Part shown: piece after piece, positions 6,829 to 12,015 of the stretch
How positions within the stretch are numbered: the first letter of the stretch is position 1
How the letters are laid out: every line of letters starts with the position of its first letter
Assembly (NCBI GenBank): GCA_025453855.1
Contig: JALOPO010000024.1
Span: 1-12,015 of the forward strand
DNA: 12,015 bases
DNA from: Gemmatimonadaceae bacterium
GTDB lineage: Bacteria; Gemmatimonadota; Gemmatimonadetes; Gemmatimonadales; Gemmatimonadaceae
Direction: 5' to 3'
The notes under the pieces: model-generated
What the model saw: only the letters and a program-made list of their open reading frames with translations
Database searches by the model: none
What the model was told of the DNA's origin: nothing
Made by a program: the position numbers and the translations under genes

Positions 6829-8163
6829 TCAGGCCAACGGGGCACCGGACGTCGCGAGCGACGCCGAGGCAGGAGGCACGAGCACGGGGTGCTCCCCGGT
6901 CGTGCCGCGGCGCGGCGGCGCCGCGAACAGCTGGTCGAGATGGCCGGCGAGCTCGCCCACGTCCTCGCCGCGGGCGATCGCGTCGCTGAAGACGTTCATG
7001 GGGCGCGCGAGCAGCTTGGCGGCGATGCGCTGCGCGGTCCGCTCCGCCACGCCGTCGCCGGCCACGAAGGCCACCTCGCGCCGGCAGAGGTCGACCAGCG
7101 CATCGTGCAGCGACCGGATCGCGAGGCGCGCCGCGCCGGTCGCCAGCCAGTGGCGCAGCCAGCGCATCTCCGCCTCCACGATGCGCTCGGCCGACGGCAC
7201 CGCCGAGCGCCGCGCCGCTTCGGCGGCCACGATCGGGGGATGCAGCGCGTCGAGGTCGACGAGCGTGATCCCGGCCAGCTCGCCGGCGGTGGGATCGACG
7301 TTGCGCGGCAGCGCGAGGTCCATGAGGAGGAGCGGCGCGCTCGCGTTGCCGACGTTGCGTCGCGCCGCGGCGAGCGTCGCCGCAACCACCGTGTAGGTGG
7401 GGGCGCCGGTGGCCACGATCACCACGTCGGCCATGGCCGCCTCGGCATGCAGCGTCTCGATCCCCGCCACGCGCCCCTTGAGCGAGGCCGCGAGCTCCTC
7501 GGCGCGCTGCGGCGTGCGGTTGATGAGCACCACGTCGGTGGCGCCCAGCTTGGCCAGCTGGCGCGCGGCGCGCGTCCCCGTCTTGCCGCAGCCGACCACC
7601 ACGCAGCGCGCATGCTCCAGCGTCCCGAAGCGACGGAGCGCGACGCTCGCGGCCTCGGCGCCGATCGAGTTGCGCCCGGTGCTCAGCGACGTCTCGTGCT
7701 GGATCCGGCGCCCGGTGCGGAGCGCGATCTCGAAGAGGCGGTGGAGCATCGGCCCCACCGTGTCCATCTCGCAGGCGGTGCGATAGGCGCTCCGCACCTG
7801 GCCCAGGATCTGGCCGTCGCCGAGGATCTGGCTCTCGAGTCCACCGGCGAGGCGCATGAGGTGCCGCCCCACCTCGTCGCCGATGCGCAGCGTGAGCGTG
7901 GTGAGGAGCTGCGTCCGCTCCACCTCGTCGGGCATCCAGACGCTCGCCAGGTGCTCCACGGCGCGCTCCAGCGCGCCCTGGCCGCTCCCGTCCGTCCACG
8001 CGTAGAGCTCCGTGCGATTGCACGTCGAGACGAGCGCCAGCTCGCTCACGCCGCCGCCGATCAACCGGCGGTACATCTCGCCCATGCGCTGCTCGGCGAG
8101 ATGGAAGCGTTCGCGTGTGGCCACGTCCGCCCTGCGGTAGTCCACGGCGAGACAGATCAGCAT
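6829..8163 (-). CDS. hemA: glutamyl-tRNA reductase (C5 pathway)
   Basis: This enzyme reduces glutamyl-tRNA(Glu) with NADPH to glutamate-1-semialdehyde, the committed and usually rate-limiting step of tetrapyrrole synthesis by the five-carbon route. In the 444-residue protein the catalytic domain shows STCNRTELYAW with the thioester-forming Cys48, and HLMRLAGGLESQILGDGQILGQ, with His101 (Asp stands where Glu is commoner in GE.QILGQ). The NADPH domain has CVVVGCGKTGTRAARQLAKLG from 187, then NRT, and LALPRNVDP. The C-terminal helical dimerisation region runs to a Pro/Ala-rich tail. It is unrelated to the ALA synthase also called hemA in alphaproteobacteria. The ATG at 8163 overlaps the end of a 20-codon frame. 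The downstream partner hemL and the hemB, hemC and hemD genes are not in the window, so they lie elsewhere. Confidence 0.95.
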   Translation of the reverse strand: MLICLAVDYRRADVATRERFHLAEQRMGEMYRRLIGGGVSELALVSTCNRTELYAWTDGSGQGALERAVEHLASVWMPDEVERTQLLTTLTLRIGDEVGRHLMRLAGGLESQILGDGQILGQVRSAYRTACEMDTVGPMLHRLFEIALRTGRRIQHETSLSTGRNSIGAEAASVALRRFGTLEHARCVVVGCGKTGTRAARQLAKLGATDVVLINRTPQRAEELAASLKGRVAGIETLHAEAAMADVVIVATGAPTYTVVAATLAAARRNVGNASAPLLLMDLALPRNVDPTAGELAGITLVDLDALHPPIVAAEAARRSAVPSAERIVEAEMRWLRHWLATGAARLAIRSLHDALVDLCRREVAFVAGDGVAERTAQRIAAKLLARPMNVFSDAIARGEDVGELAGHLDQLFAAPPRRGTTGEHPVLVPPASASLATSGAPLA

Positions 8164-8219
8164 GCAGGCACCAGGGGGGAAGGGGTGACGTGCTGCACGA
8201 CGTCGTCGAAGATACCCAT
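8157..8219 (-). CDS. possible 20-residue peptide frame in the bchP-hemA junction
   Basis: Between the bchP stop and the hemA start is a short frame reading MGIFDDVVQHVTPSPLVPAC. It begins 5 bases after the bchP stop and ends inside the hemA start (ATGCTGA, the hemA ATG plus this frame's TGA). Most codons end in G or C, as in the surrounding genes, but the genome is so GC-rich that this is weak evidence. There is no visible Shine-Dalgarno sequence. It could be translated by ribosomes running on from bchP and hand them to hemA, whose own upstream sequence also lacks a Shine-Dalgarno. The first residues vaguely resemble the start of YidB-like proteins, but the frame is far too short to be one. 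It may equally be a chance frame in a 61-base gap. Confidence 0.3.
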   Translation of the reverse strand: MGIFDDVVQHVTPSPLVPAC

Positions 8220-8224
8220 CGAAC

Positions 8225-9418
8225 TCAGGCGGGCGAGAGGAGGCCCGTGAGGTGCCCGATGTTCTTGAAGAAGATTCGCGCGTGGGCCATGGGCTTGGCC
8301 CGCACGAGCTTCTTCCGCATGTACGCGTCGAAGGTGAGGCGCTGCACGTCCTCGTCGCGGCAAATCTTCACGAAGCGCTCCCGACGGTCATCCGTAGTGT
8401 ACCAGAAGTTCTGCATCACGTTGAGGACGCGGAACACCTGGCCGTGCTCCCACAGGAAGCGCCGCCGGGCCTTCACGAGCTTCGCCCCCTTGCCCGTGCG
8501 GATCGCCTCGCCCACCGCCTGGGCGGTGAAGCGGCCGCACGTCATGGCGTAGAAGATCCCCTCGCCGCTCGCCGGGGCAACCACCCCCGCCGCATCGCCG
8601 GTGACCGAGATGTCGCGGCCGTTCTCCCACCAGTCGAGGGGGCGGAGCGGGATTGGCGCCCCCTCCTTGCGGATCGTGGCGCAGGCGTCGAGCCCCGTCT
8701 CGCGCCGCAGGTCGGCGATCGCCTGCCGCATGTCGAAGCCCTGCTGGAAGGTCCCCGTCCCCACGCTCGTCACGTGGCCGTGCGGGAAGATCCAGGCGTA
8801 GAAGTCGGGGGAGTAGCGCCCGTTGTAGATCACGTCGGCGCGCGCGTGGCGGAAGGCATCGCTCTCCACCTGCGGGCTCTCGATGATCTCGTGGTAGGCC
8901 GTCACGCGCTTGCTGCCGCGGTAGGCCACGGGGAGCGCCTGTCGGGCGACCGCCGACAGCGCGCCGTCGGCGCCGATCAGCTGCCGCGTGCGGAGCACCC
9001 CCTCCGGCGCGTTGCGCGAGTTGCCCTGCGTGTGGTGGACGAGGAGCGTGCCGTCGGTGTCGCGCGTGTAGTGGCGGAAGAGCCCCGTGAGGCGCGTCGC
9101 GCCACGCGTGCGGGCCCGCTCGCGCAGCCACTCGTCGAAGACGCCGCGGTCGACCATCCCCACGTAGCCCTTGCCGACCGGGATGTCGACGTTCGCGTTG
9201 GTCGGCGAGACCATGCGCGCCGTGTCGACCCGCGCGACCATCAGCGACTCCGGGACGTCGAAGTCGATCAGGAGCTGCGGCGGCACCGCGCCGCCACAGG
9301 GCTTGATGCGCCCCGCCTTGTCGAGGAGCGCCACGTCGTAGCCCGCGCGCGCGAGTTCCTCCGCCGCCGTCGCACCGGCCGGCCCACCCCCCACCACCAC
9401 CGCATCCCAGGTCTTCAT
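8225..9418 (-). CDS. bchP: geranylgeranyl reductase of bacteriochlorophyll synthesis
   Basis: BchP is a membrane-associated flavoprotein that reduces three double bonds of the geranylgeranyl tail to phytyl, the last step of bacteriochlorophyll a formation. The 397-residue protein opens with the FAD-binding fold DAVVVGGGPAGATAAEELA (residues 5-23) followed by ALLDK, then KPCGGAVPPQLL, a segment I associate with geranylgeranyl reductases. IGADGALSAVARQ and the second FAD motif GDAAGVVAPASGEGI are both present. YNGRYSPDFYAWIFPHG and YAMTCGRFTAQAV also fit BchP/ChlP. The archaeal lipid reductases of the same superfamily are excluded mainly by context next to bchG. ATG 9418 has a GAGG seven bases upstream, lying inside the 21-codon frame whose stop overlaps this start. 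The order bchG-pucC/bch2-bchP is the classic one in purple bacteria. Confidence 0.95.
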   Translation of the reverse strand: MKTWDAVVVGGGPAGATAAEELARAGYDVALLDKAGRIKPCGGAVPPQLLIDFDVPESLMVARVDTARMVSPTNANVDIPVGKGYVGMVDRGVFDEWLRERARTRGATRLTGLFRHYTRDTDGTLLVHHTQGNSRNAPEGVLRTRQLIGADGALSAVARQALPVAYRGSKRVTAYHEIIESPQVESDAFRHARADVIYNGRYSPDFYAWIFPHGHVTSVGTGTFQQGFDMRQAIADLRRETGLDACATIRKEGAPIPLRPLDWWENGRDISVTGDAAGVVAPASGEGIFYAMTCGRFTAQAVGEAIRTGKGAKLVKARRRFLWEHGQVFRVLNVMQNFWYTTDDRRERFVKICRDEDVQRLTFDAYMRKKLVRAKPMAHARIFFKNIGHLTGLLSPA

Positions 9419-9480
9419 CGCGTCGCCTCGTCAGGGAAACCGGAGAAGAGCACCACCTGCGCCGGACGGTGGCGCGTCAT
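9415..9480 (-). CDS. possible 21-residue peptide frame overlapping both pucC and bchP
   Basis: This frame of 21 codons plus stop occupies the whole pucC-bchP junction. Its ATG overlaps the pucC stop (ATGA at complement 9477-9480), and its stop overlaps the bchP start (ATGA at complement 9415-9418). The peptide begins MTRHRPAQVVLFSG and ends DEATR, with a basic start and a short hydrophobic middle. Third codon positions are mostly G or C. Two overlaps of the ATGA kind on a frame of only 66 bases make a perfect coupling bridge between two photosynthesis genes, and the bchP Shine-Dalgarno (GAGG, 9426-9429) lies within it. I recognise no family. No strong ribosome site precedes it, so translation would depend on termination at pucC. 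It could also be a chance frame. Confidence 0.35.
   Translation of the reverse strand: MTRHRPAQVVLFSGFPDEATR
9426..9429 (-). promoter_or_regulatory. Shine-Dalgarno of bchP
   Basis: GAGG on the minus strand, seven bases before the bchP ATG. It lies within the 21-codon frame, so ribosomes reading that frame would pass over it just before bchP. It supports the choice of ATG 9418, in an operon where most starts lack a visible ribosome site. Confidence 0.55.
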
Positions 9481-10814
9481 GCGCCGGCCGCCAGGAGATC
9501 GTCCACCCGCGCCGTGCGCGGCGTGACCGCCGGCACCGCGCTCGCCAGCACCGCCGCCACCACGAACACCCCCGCTTCGGCCACGAAGACGCTCCCGTAG
9601 CCGAGCAGGTCGGAGCCGAAGAGGGCACGCGTGCCATCGCTGGCCACGGCGCCCAGGAAGGCGCCGCCGGCCTGCGCGATCGCCTGGGCCGCGCCGAAGA
9701 CGCCCATGCGGATCCCGGCGCGCTGCGCACCGCCGCGCTGCGCGAGGCCGAGCATCGCGCCGATGGCGCCGATCGCGAAGCAGCCGTTGGCGATGCCGAG
9801 CCAGAGGAGCGTGAGCTTGAGCACCCCCAGCGAGCCGGTGAGCGGCGCGCAGGCGATCGCCACCAGCGCCGCACCGCTCGCCACGCATCCCCAGCGCGCC
9901 CAGCTCGTGACGGTGCCGACGCGCGTCGCGAGCGCCGCGGTGACGAGCATGCCGACCAGTGCGCCGCCCTGGTGCACGCCGCTGATGCGCGTGCTGTCGG
10001 CGGGCGAGAGGCCGAAGACGCTCCCCGCGAACGGCTCGAGGATCAGGTCCTGCATCGCGAAGGCGACCATGCTCATCGCCACGAAGACGGCGAAGCGGCG
10101 CGAGATGTCGTCGTGCCAGACGTCGCGCAGCGCCTGCACGAAGTCGCCGGCATCGCCCGCCCGCCGCGGGGCGGGGACGGCGATCCGCCGGTCGATGCCG
10201 GCCATCGCGAGCGCGGCCGCCACGGTGCAGCCGCCGCCGATCACGAGCGCGGTGCGACGGAGCGCCTCCATGCTGAACGGCTCGAGCAGTCGCCCGGCGA
10301 CGACGGTGCTGATGATGAAGCCGACGATCAGGAAGAGCCACGCGATCGCCGCCGCGCGCGCATGCCGCTCGGGCGCGACGCGGAGCGAGAGCATCGTCAG
10401 GCCGAGCGTGCCGGCGGTGCTCGCGCCGAGCCCCACGAGCAGGAACGAGGCGACGAGCGCCGCGTAGCCGAGCCAGCGCGCGTCCTGCACGAGGTGCAGC
10501 GCCATGGCCGCGCCGATCACGCCGGTGGCCAGGATCGCGATCCCGCCCGCGATCCAGCGCGGCAGCGCGCGCGAGTGATCGGCGAGGTGGCCCATGCGCG
10601 GGCGGAGCCCGAGCTGCACCGTGTAGTAGAGCGCCACCAGCCCGCCGGCGAGCGTCGCCGGGAGCCCCAGCTCGATCACCATCACCCGGTTCATGGTGGC
10701 GGTGATGAGCACCACCAGCGCGCCGATGCACGCCTGCACCACGCCGACCCGCACGATCGCCGTCCAGCCGAAGTGGACGCGCGAGGCGGGGAGCGGCGCG
10801 GCCACGGCGCTCAC
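9477..10814 (-). CDS. pucC: PucC/Bch2-family (MFS-type) membrane protein of the photosynthesis cluster
   Basis: This 445-residue polytopic protein of the PucC/LhaA/Bch2 branch of the major facilitator superfamily is placed between bchG and bchP exactly where Bch2 (ORF428) lies in Rhodobacter. Members are needed for light-harvesting complex assembly and are thought to deliver bacteriochlorophyll or shepherd antenna proteins in the cytoplasmic membrane. About twelve hydrophobic segments can be read. The N-terminal HFGWTAIVRVGVVQACIGAL and the MNRVMVIELGLPATLAGGLV stretch are typical of the family, as is GHLADHSRALPRW after the second span. The start is a GTG at 10814 overlapping the bchG stop (GTGA), with GGAGG seven bases upstream. 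A longer frame reaching to 11243 is a shadow inside bchG. The name pucC is used for the family; bch2 would describe its position better. Confidence 0.9.
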   Translation of the reverse strand: MSAVAAPLPASRVHFGWTAIVRVGVVQACIGALVVLITATMNRVMVIELGLPATLAGGLVALYYTVQLGLRPRMGHLADHSRALPRWIAGGIAILATGVIGAAMALHLVQDARWLGYAALVASFLLVGLGASTAGTLGLTMLSLRVAPERHARAAAIAWLFLIVGFIISTVVAGRLLEPFSMEALRRTALVIGGGCTVAAALAMAGIDRRIAVPAPRRAGDAGDFVQALRDVWHDDISRRFAVFVAMSMVAFAMQDLILEPFAGSVFGLSPADSTRISGVHQGGALVGMLVTAALATRVGTVTSWARWGCVASGAALVAIACAPLTGSLGVLKLTLLWLGIANGCFAIGAIGAMLGLAQRGGAQRAGIRMGVFGAAQAIAQAGGAFLGAVASDGTRALFGSDLLGYGSVFVAEAGVFVVAAVLASAVPAVTPRTARVDDLLAAGA

Positions 10815-11743
10815 CGCAGCGCCTCCAGGCCGCGCACCGCGTGTGCACAGACCATCATGCCGAGGACCGAGAAGGGGACGCCCATCCCGCTGTACCAGAA
10901 CGCCTTCTCGACCGGTTGCCGAAAGAAGACGGGGAGCATGCGCAGCTGCTGCGTGATCAGCAGGGCGATCGCGAGCGCATGCCACGGCCGGCCCCACCAC
11001 AGCAGCAAGGCGACGACCACGAACTGCGGCGCGACGATCGTCCAGCCGGCGAGCCGTGCCGCGCGATCGGGGCCGAGCTGCACGGGGAGCGAGCGCACGC
11101 CACTCTGCCGGTCGCCCTCGATCGCCTTGAAGTCGTTGAGCGTCATGATGCCGTGCGCGCCCAGCGAATAGAGCGCGGCCAGCGCGAGCACTTCCCAGCG
11201 CGGCACGGCGCCACCGAGCATGATCACGGCGCCGGTGATCCACGCCAGTCCTTCATACGTGATGCCGACCGCCGCATTGCCGAACCAGCCGTTGGCCTTC
11301 AGGCGGAGCGGCGGCGCGCTGTAGGCCCACGAGAAGGCGACGGCGACCGCGGTGGCCGTGAGCCCCACCGGCCCGAAGAGCGCGCCGATCGCCAGCGCGA
11401 GGGCGCTCCAGGCGATGGCGACCGCCAGCCCCCAGCGCCCGGGCATGCGCCCGCTGGGGATGGGGCGCCCCGGTTCGTTGATCGCATCCACGTGCCGATC
11501 GAACCAGTCGTTCACCGCCTGGCTCGAGGCGCAGGTCACCGGGCCGGTGAGGGCGATCCCCAGCGCGAACTTCCACCACAGCTCCGACGTCATCGGGACG
11601 CCGGCGCTCACCACGCCGCAGGAGAACGCCCACATGGGCGGAAACCAGGTGACGGGCTTGAGCAGCTCGACGAGCGCCCCCGCAGTCGGGAGGCGCCGCT
11701 GGGCAGGCTGTACGGAGGCGCTGACGGATTCGAGTGTCAACAT
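10811..11743 (-). CDS. bchG: bacteriochlorophyll synthase (UbiA-family prenyltransferase)
   Basis: BchG esterifies bacteriochlorophyllide a with geranylgeranyl (or phytyl) diphosphate in the membrane. The 310-residue protein has roughly eight to nine hydrophobic helices. It carries both diphosphate-metal motifs of the UbiA family: NDWFDRHVDAINEPGRPIPS with Asn78, Asp79, Asp82 and Asp86, and NDFKAIEGDRQSG with Asn203, Asp204 and Asp211. LLKPVTWFPPMWAF at 27-40 and the motif-1 tail INEPGRPIPSGR are distinctive of chlorophyll/bacteriochlorophyll synthases versus other UbiA enzymes; the Chl versus BChl choice rests on context. Upstream in frame there is no other start codon, so ATG 11743 is the first possible. 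No Shine-Dalgarno sequence precedes it; instead the start lies inside a PpsR-type palindrome. The stop overlaps the pucC GTG. Confidence 0.95.
   Translation of the reverse strand: MLTLESVSASVQPAQRRLPTAGALVELLKPVTWFPPMWAFSCGVVSAGVPMTSELWWKFALGIALTGPVTCASSQAVNDWFDRHVDAINEPGRPIPSGRMPGRWGLAVAIAWSALALAIGALFGPVGLTATAVAVAFSWAYSAPPLRLKANGWFGNAAVGITYEGLAWITGAVIMLGGAVPRWEVLALAALYSLGAHGIMTLNDFKAIEGDRQSGVRSLPVQLGPDRAARLAGWTIVAPQFVVVALLLWWGRPWHALAIALLITQQLRMLPVFFRQPVEKAFWYSGMGVPFSVLGMMVCAHAVRGLEALR
10822..10826 (-). promoter_or_regulatory. Shine-Dalgarno of pucC, decides the GTG start
   Basis: GGAGG on the minus strand, within the end of bchG and seven bases before the GTG at 10814. This is the strongest ribosome site in the operon. 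It supports the GTG that overlaps the bchG stop over any alternative start further inside pucC. Confidence 0.65.
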
Positions 11744-11752
11744 TGCTTGACA
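11735..11752. promoter_or_regulatory. PpsR/CrtJ-type operator over the bchG start
   Basis: TGTCAACATTGCTTGACA is a perfect 6-base inverted repeat (TGTCAA/TTGACA) and matches the TGT-N12-ACA consensus bound by PpsR/CrtJ in purple bacteria. It spans the bchG ATG (complement 11741-11743), from nine bases before the ATG to six bases after it. The preceding gene encodes the PpsR DNA-binding domain, so repressor and site are adjacent. Under aerobic or high-light conditions PpsR would be expected to shut the operon. A weak promoter-like pair on the minus strand (TTGGTA at 11793-11788, 17-base spacer, CATCTT at 11770-11765) would place transcription start just upstream of the site, but that match is poor. 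A shorter TGT-N8-ACA lies at 11769-11782. Confidence 0.75.
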
Positions 11753-11802
11753 GTCCGGGACGGCAAGATGTCGACCTGCACACCGGTTACCAAGGGGGGC
11801 CC

Positions 11803-12015
11803 CTACTCGGGGTTCGGGGACGCCGCCGGGGCGTCCGGCGCGTCGATCAGGTGGTGCCGGCGCAGCTTCACGTACAGGCTCTGGCGGCTCACCCCCAGCA
11901 CCTCGGCGGCCGAGGTGCGATTGTCGTCGGTGAGTTCGAGCGCGGCCTCGATGAAGTGCCGCTCCACGAGGTCCACGGTGTCGCGCACCAGCTCGCGCAG
12001 CGAGACGCGCCCCAC
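11803..12015 (-). CDS. ppsR: PpsR/CrtJ photosynthesis repressor, C-terminal DNA-binding domain (partial)
   Basis: The gene enters from the right edge; only the last 70 codons and a TAG stop are present. The visible part is the Fis-type helix-turn-helix at the C-terminus of PpsR/CrtJ: GRVSLRELVRDTVDLVERHF, then IEAALELTDDNRTSAAEVLG and VSRQSLYVKLRRH. This is much closer to PpsR than to other Fis-type activators, and the photosynthesis context agrees. The PAS domains and the redox-sensing cysteine would lie outside the window. After the HTH there is a short Pro/Ala/Asp tail that is probably unstructured. PpsR represses bch, crt and light-harvesting genes in response to oxygen and light. The gene ends 59 bases before bchG, with the operator between them, so bchG and its followers could be transcribed by read-through from ppsR and from their own promoter. 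Confidence 0.93.
   Translation of the reverse strand: MGRVSLRELVRDTVDLVERHFIEAALELTDDNRTSAAEVLGVSRQSLYVKLRRHHLIDAPDAPAASPNPE

Noticed and set aside
4707..6845. hemF frame extended upstream to 712 residues, and likewise hemE to 770
   Set aside because: The extensions overlie hemE and hemA, are low-complexity, and the internal ATGs at 5714 and 6814 give family-standard lengths.
8157..8219. 20-codon frame as a truncated YidB/DUF937 protein
   Set aside because: Only the first few residues are similar; the rest does not match, and the frame is complete between its neighbours rather than decayed.
9477..11243. Upstream extension of the pucC frame by 143 codons
   Set aside because: The extension runs through bchG in another frame, is Arg/Ala-rich and unlike any PucC N-terminus. 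The GTG at 10814 has a good ribosome site and overlaps the bchG stop.
11769..11782. TGTCGACCTGCACA as a second PpsR site
   Set aside because: The half-sites are spaced by 8 bases rather than 11-12, so it does not fit the known spacing. It could be an auxiliary half-site, but I cannot support that.
11794..11803. GGGGCCCC run after the ppsR stop as a possible terminator
   Set aside because: It is a short palindrome with no loop and no T-run, so it does not form an intrinsic terminator.

Overview
The window is the edge of a photosynthesis gene cluster in a very GC-rich bacterium. It is most likely a phototrophic member of the Gemmatimonadota, or a close recipient or donor lineage of that cluster. 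The reasoning: a purple-bacterial type block (ppsR-bchG-pucC/bch2-bchP) sits beside genes of the five-carbon (glutamyl-tRNA) tetrapyrrole route, which argues against a typical alphaproteobacterium. The next genes are kynurenine-pathway and BshB1-type genes, as would be expected in a non-proteobacterial chromosome. The lineage assignment is inference from gene content. All recognised genes read on the minus strand, so the window is described below from high to low coordinates.

Region 1 (12015 to 8225) is the end of bacteriochlorophyll synthesis and its control. It holds the C-terminal DNA-binding domain of PpsR/CrtJ (cut by the window edge), then bchG (bacteriochlorophyll synthase), a PucC/Bch2-family membrane protein, and bchP (geranylgeranyl reductase). 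A perfect PpsR-type palindrome (TGT-N12-ACA) covers the bchG start codon.

Region 2 (8219 to 3254) is precursor supply: hemA (glutamyl-tRNA reductase), hemE (uroporphyrinogen decarboxylase), hemF (aerobic coproporphyrinogen oxidase) and hemG/hemY-type (protoporphyrinogen oxidase). Together with region 1 it forms an almost gapless array with several stop/start overlaps. Two tiny reading frames (21 and 20 codons) sit exactly in the pucC-bchP and bchP-hemA junctions. The array looks like one PpsR-controlled transcript that both makes protoporphyrin IX and finishes bacteriochlorophyll.

Region 3 (3253 to 2971) is the only sizeable non-coding stretch. It contains a complex palindromic repeat: four copies of a GC-rich 13-mer arranged head to tail and inverted, with octamer tandem repeats inside, around a 32-base centre. 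It lies exactly where photosynthesis genes stop and general metabolism starts.

Region 4 (2970 to 1) holds a BshB1-like LmbE deacetylase, tryptophan 2,3-dioxygenase (kynA), a kynurenine formamidase gene (kynB) broken by a small frame-changing lesion, an unrecognised three-helix membrane protein, and the first 51 codons of a PLP-dependent threonine/serine dehydratase-like enzyme. I see no tRNA, rRNA, CRISPR array, transposase or phage gene.
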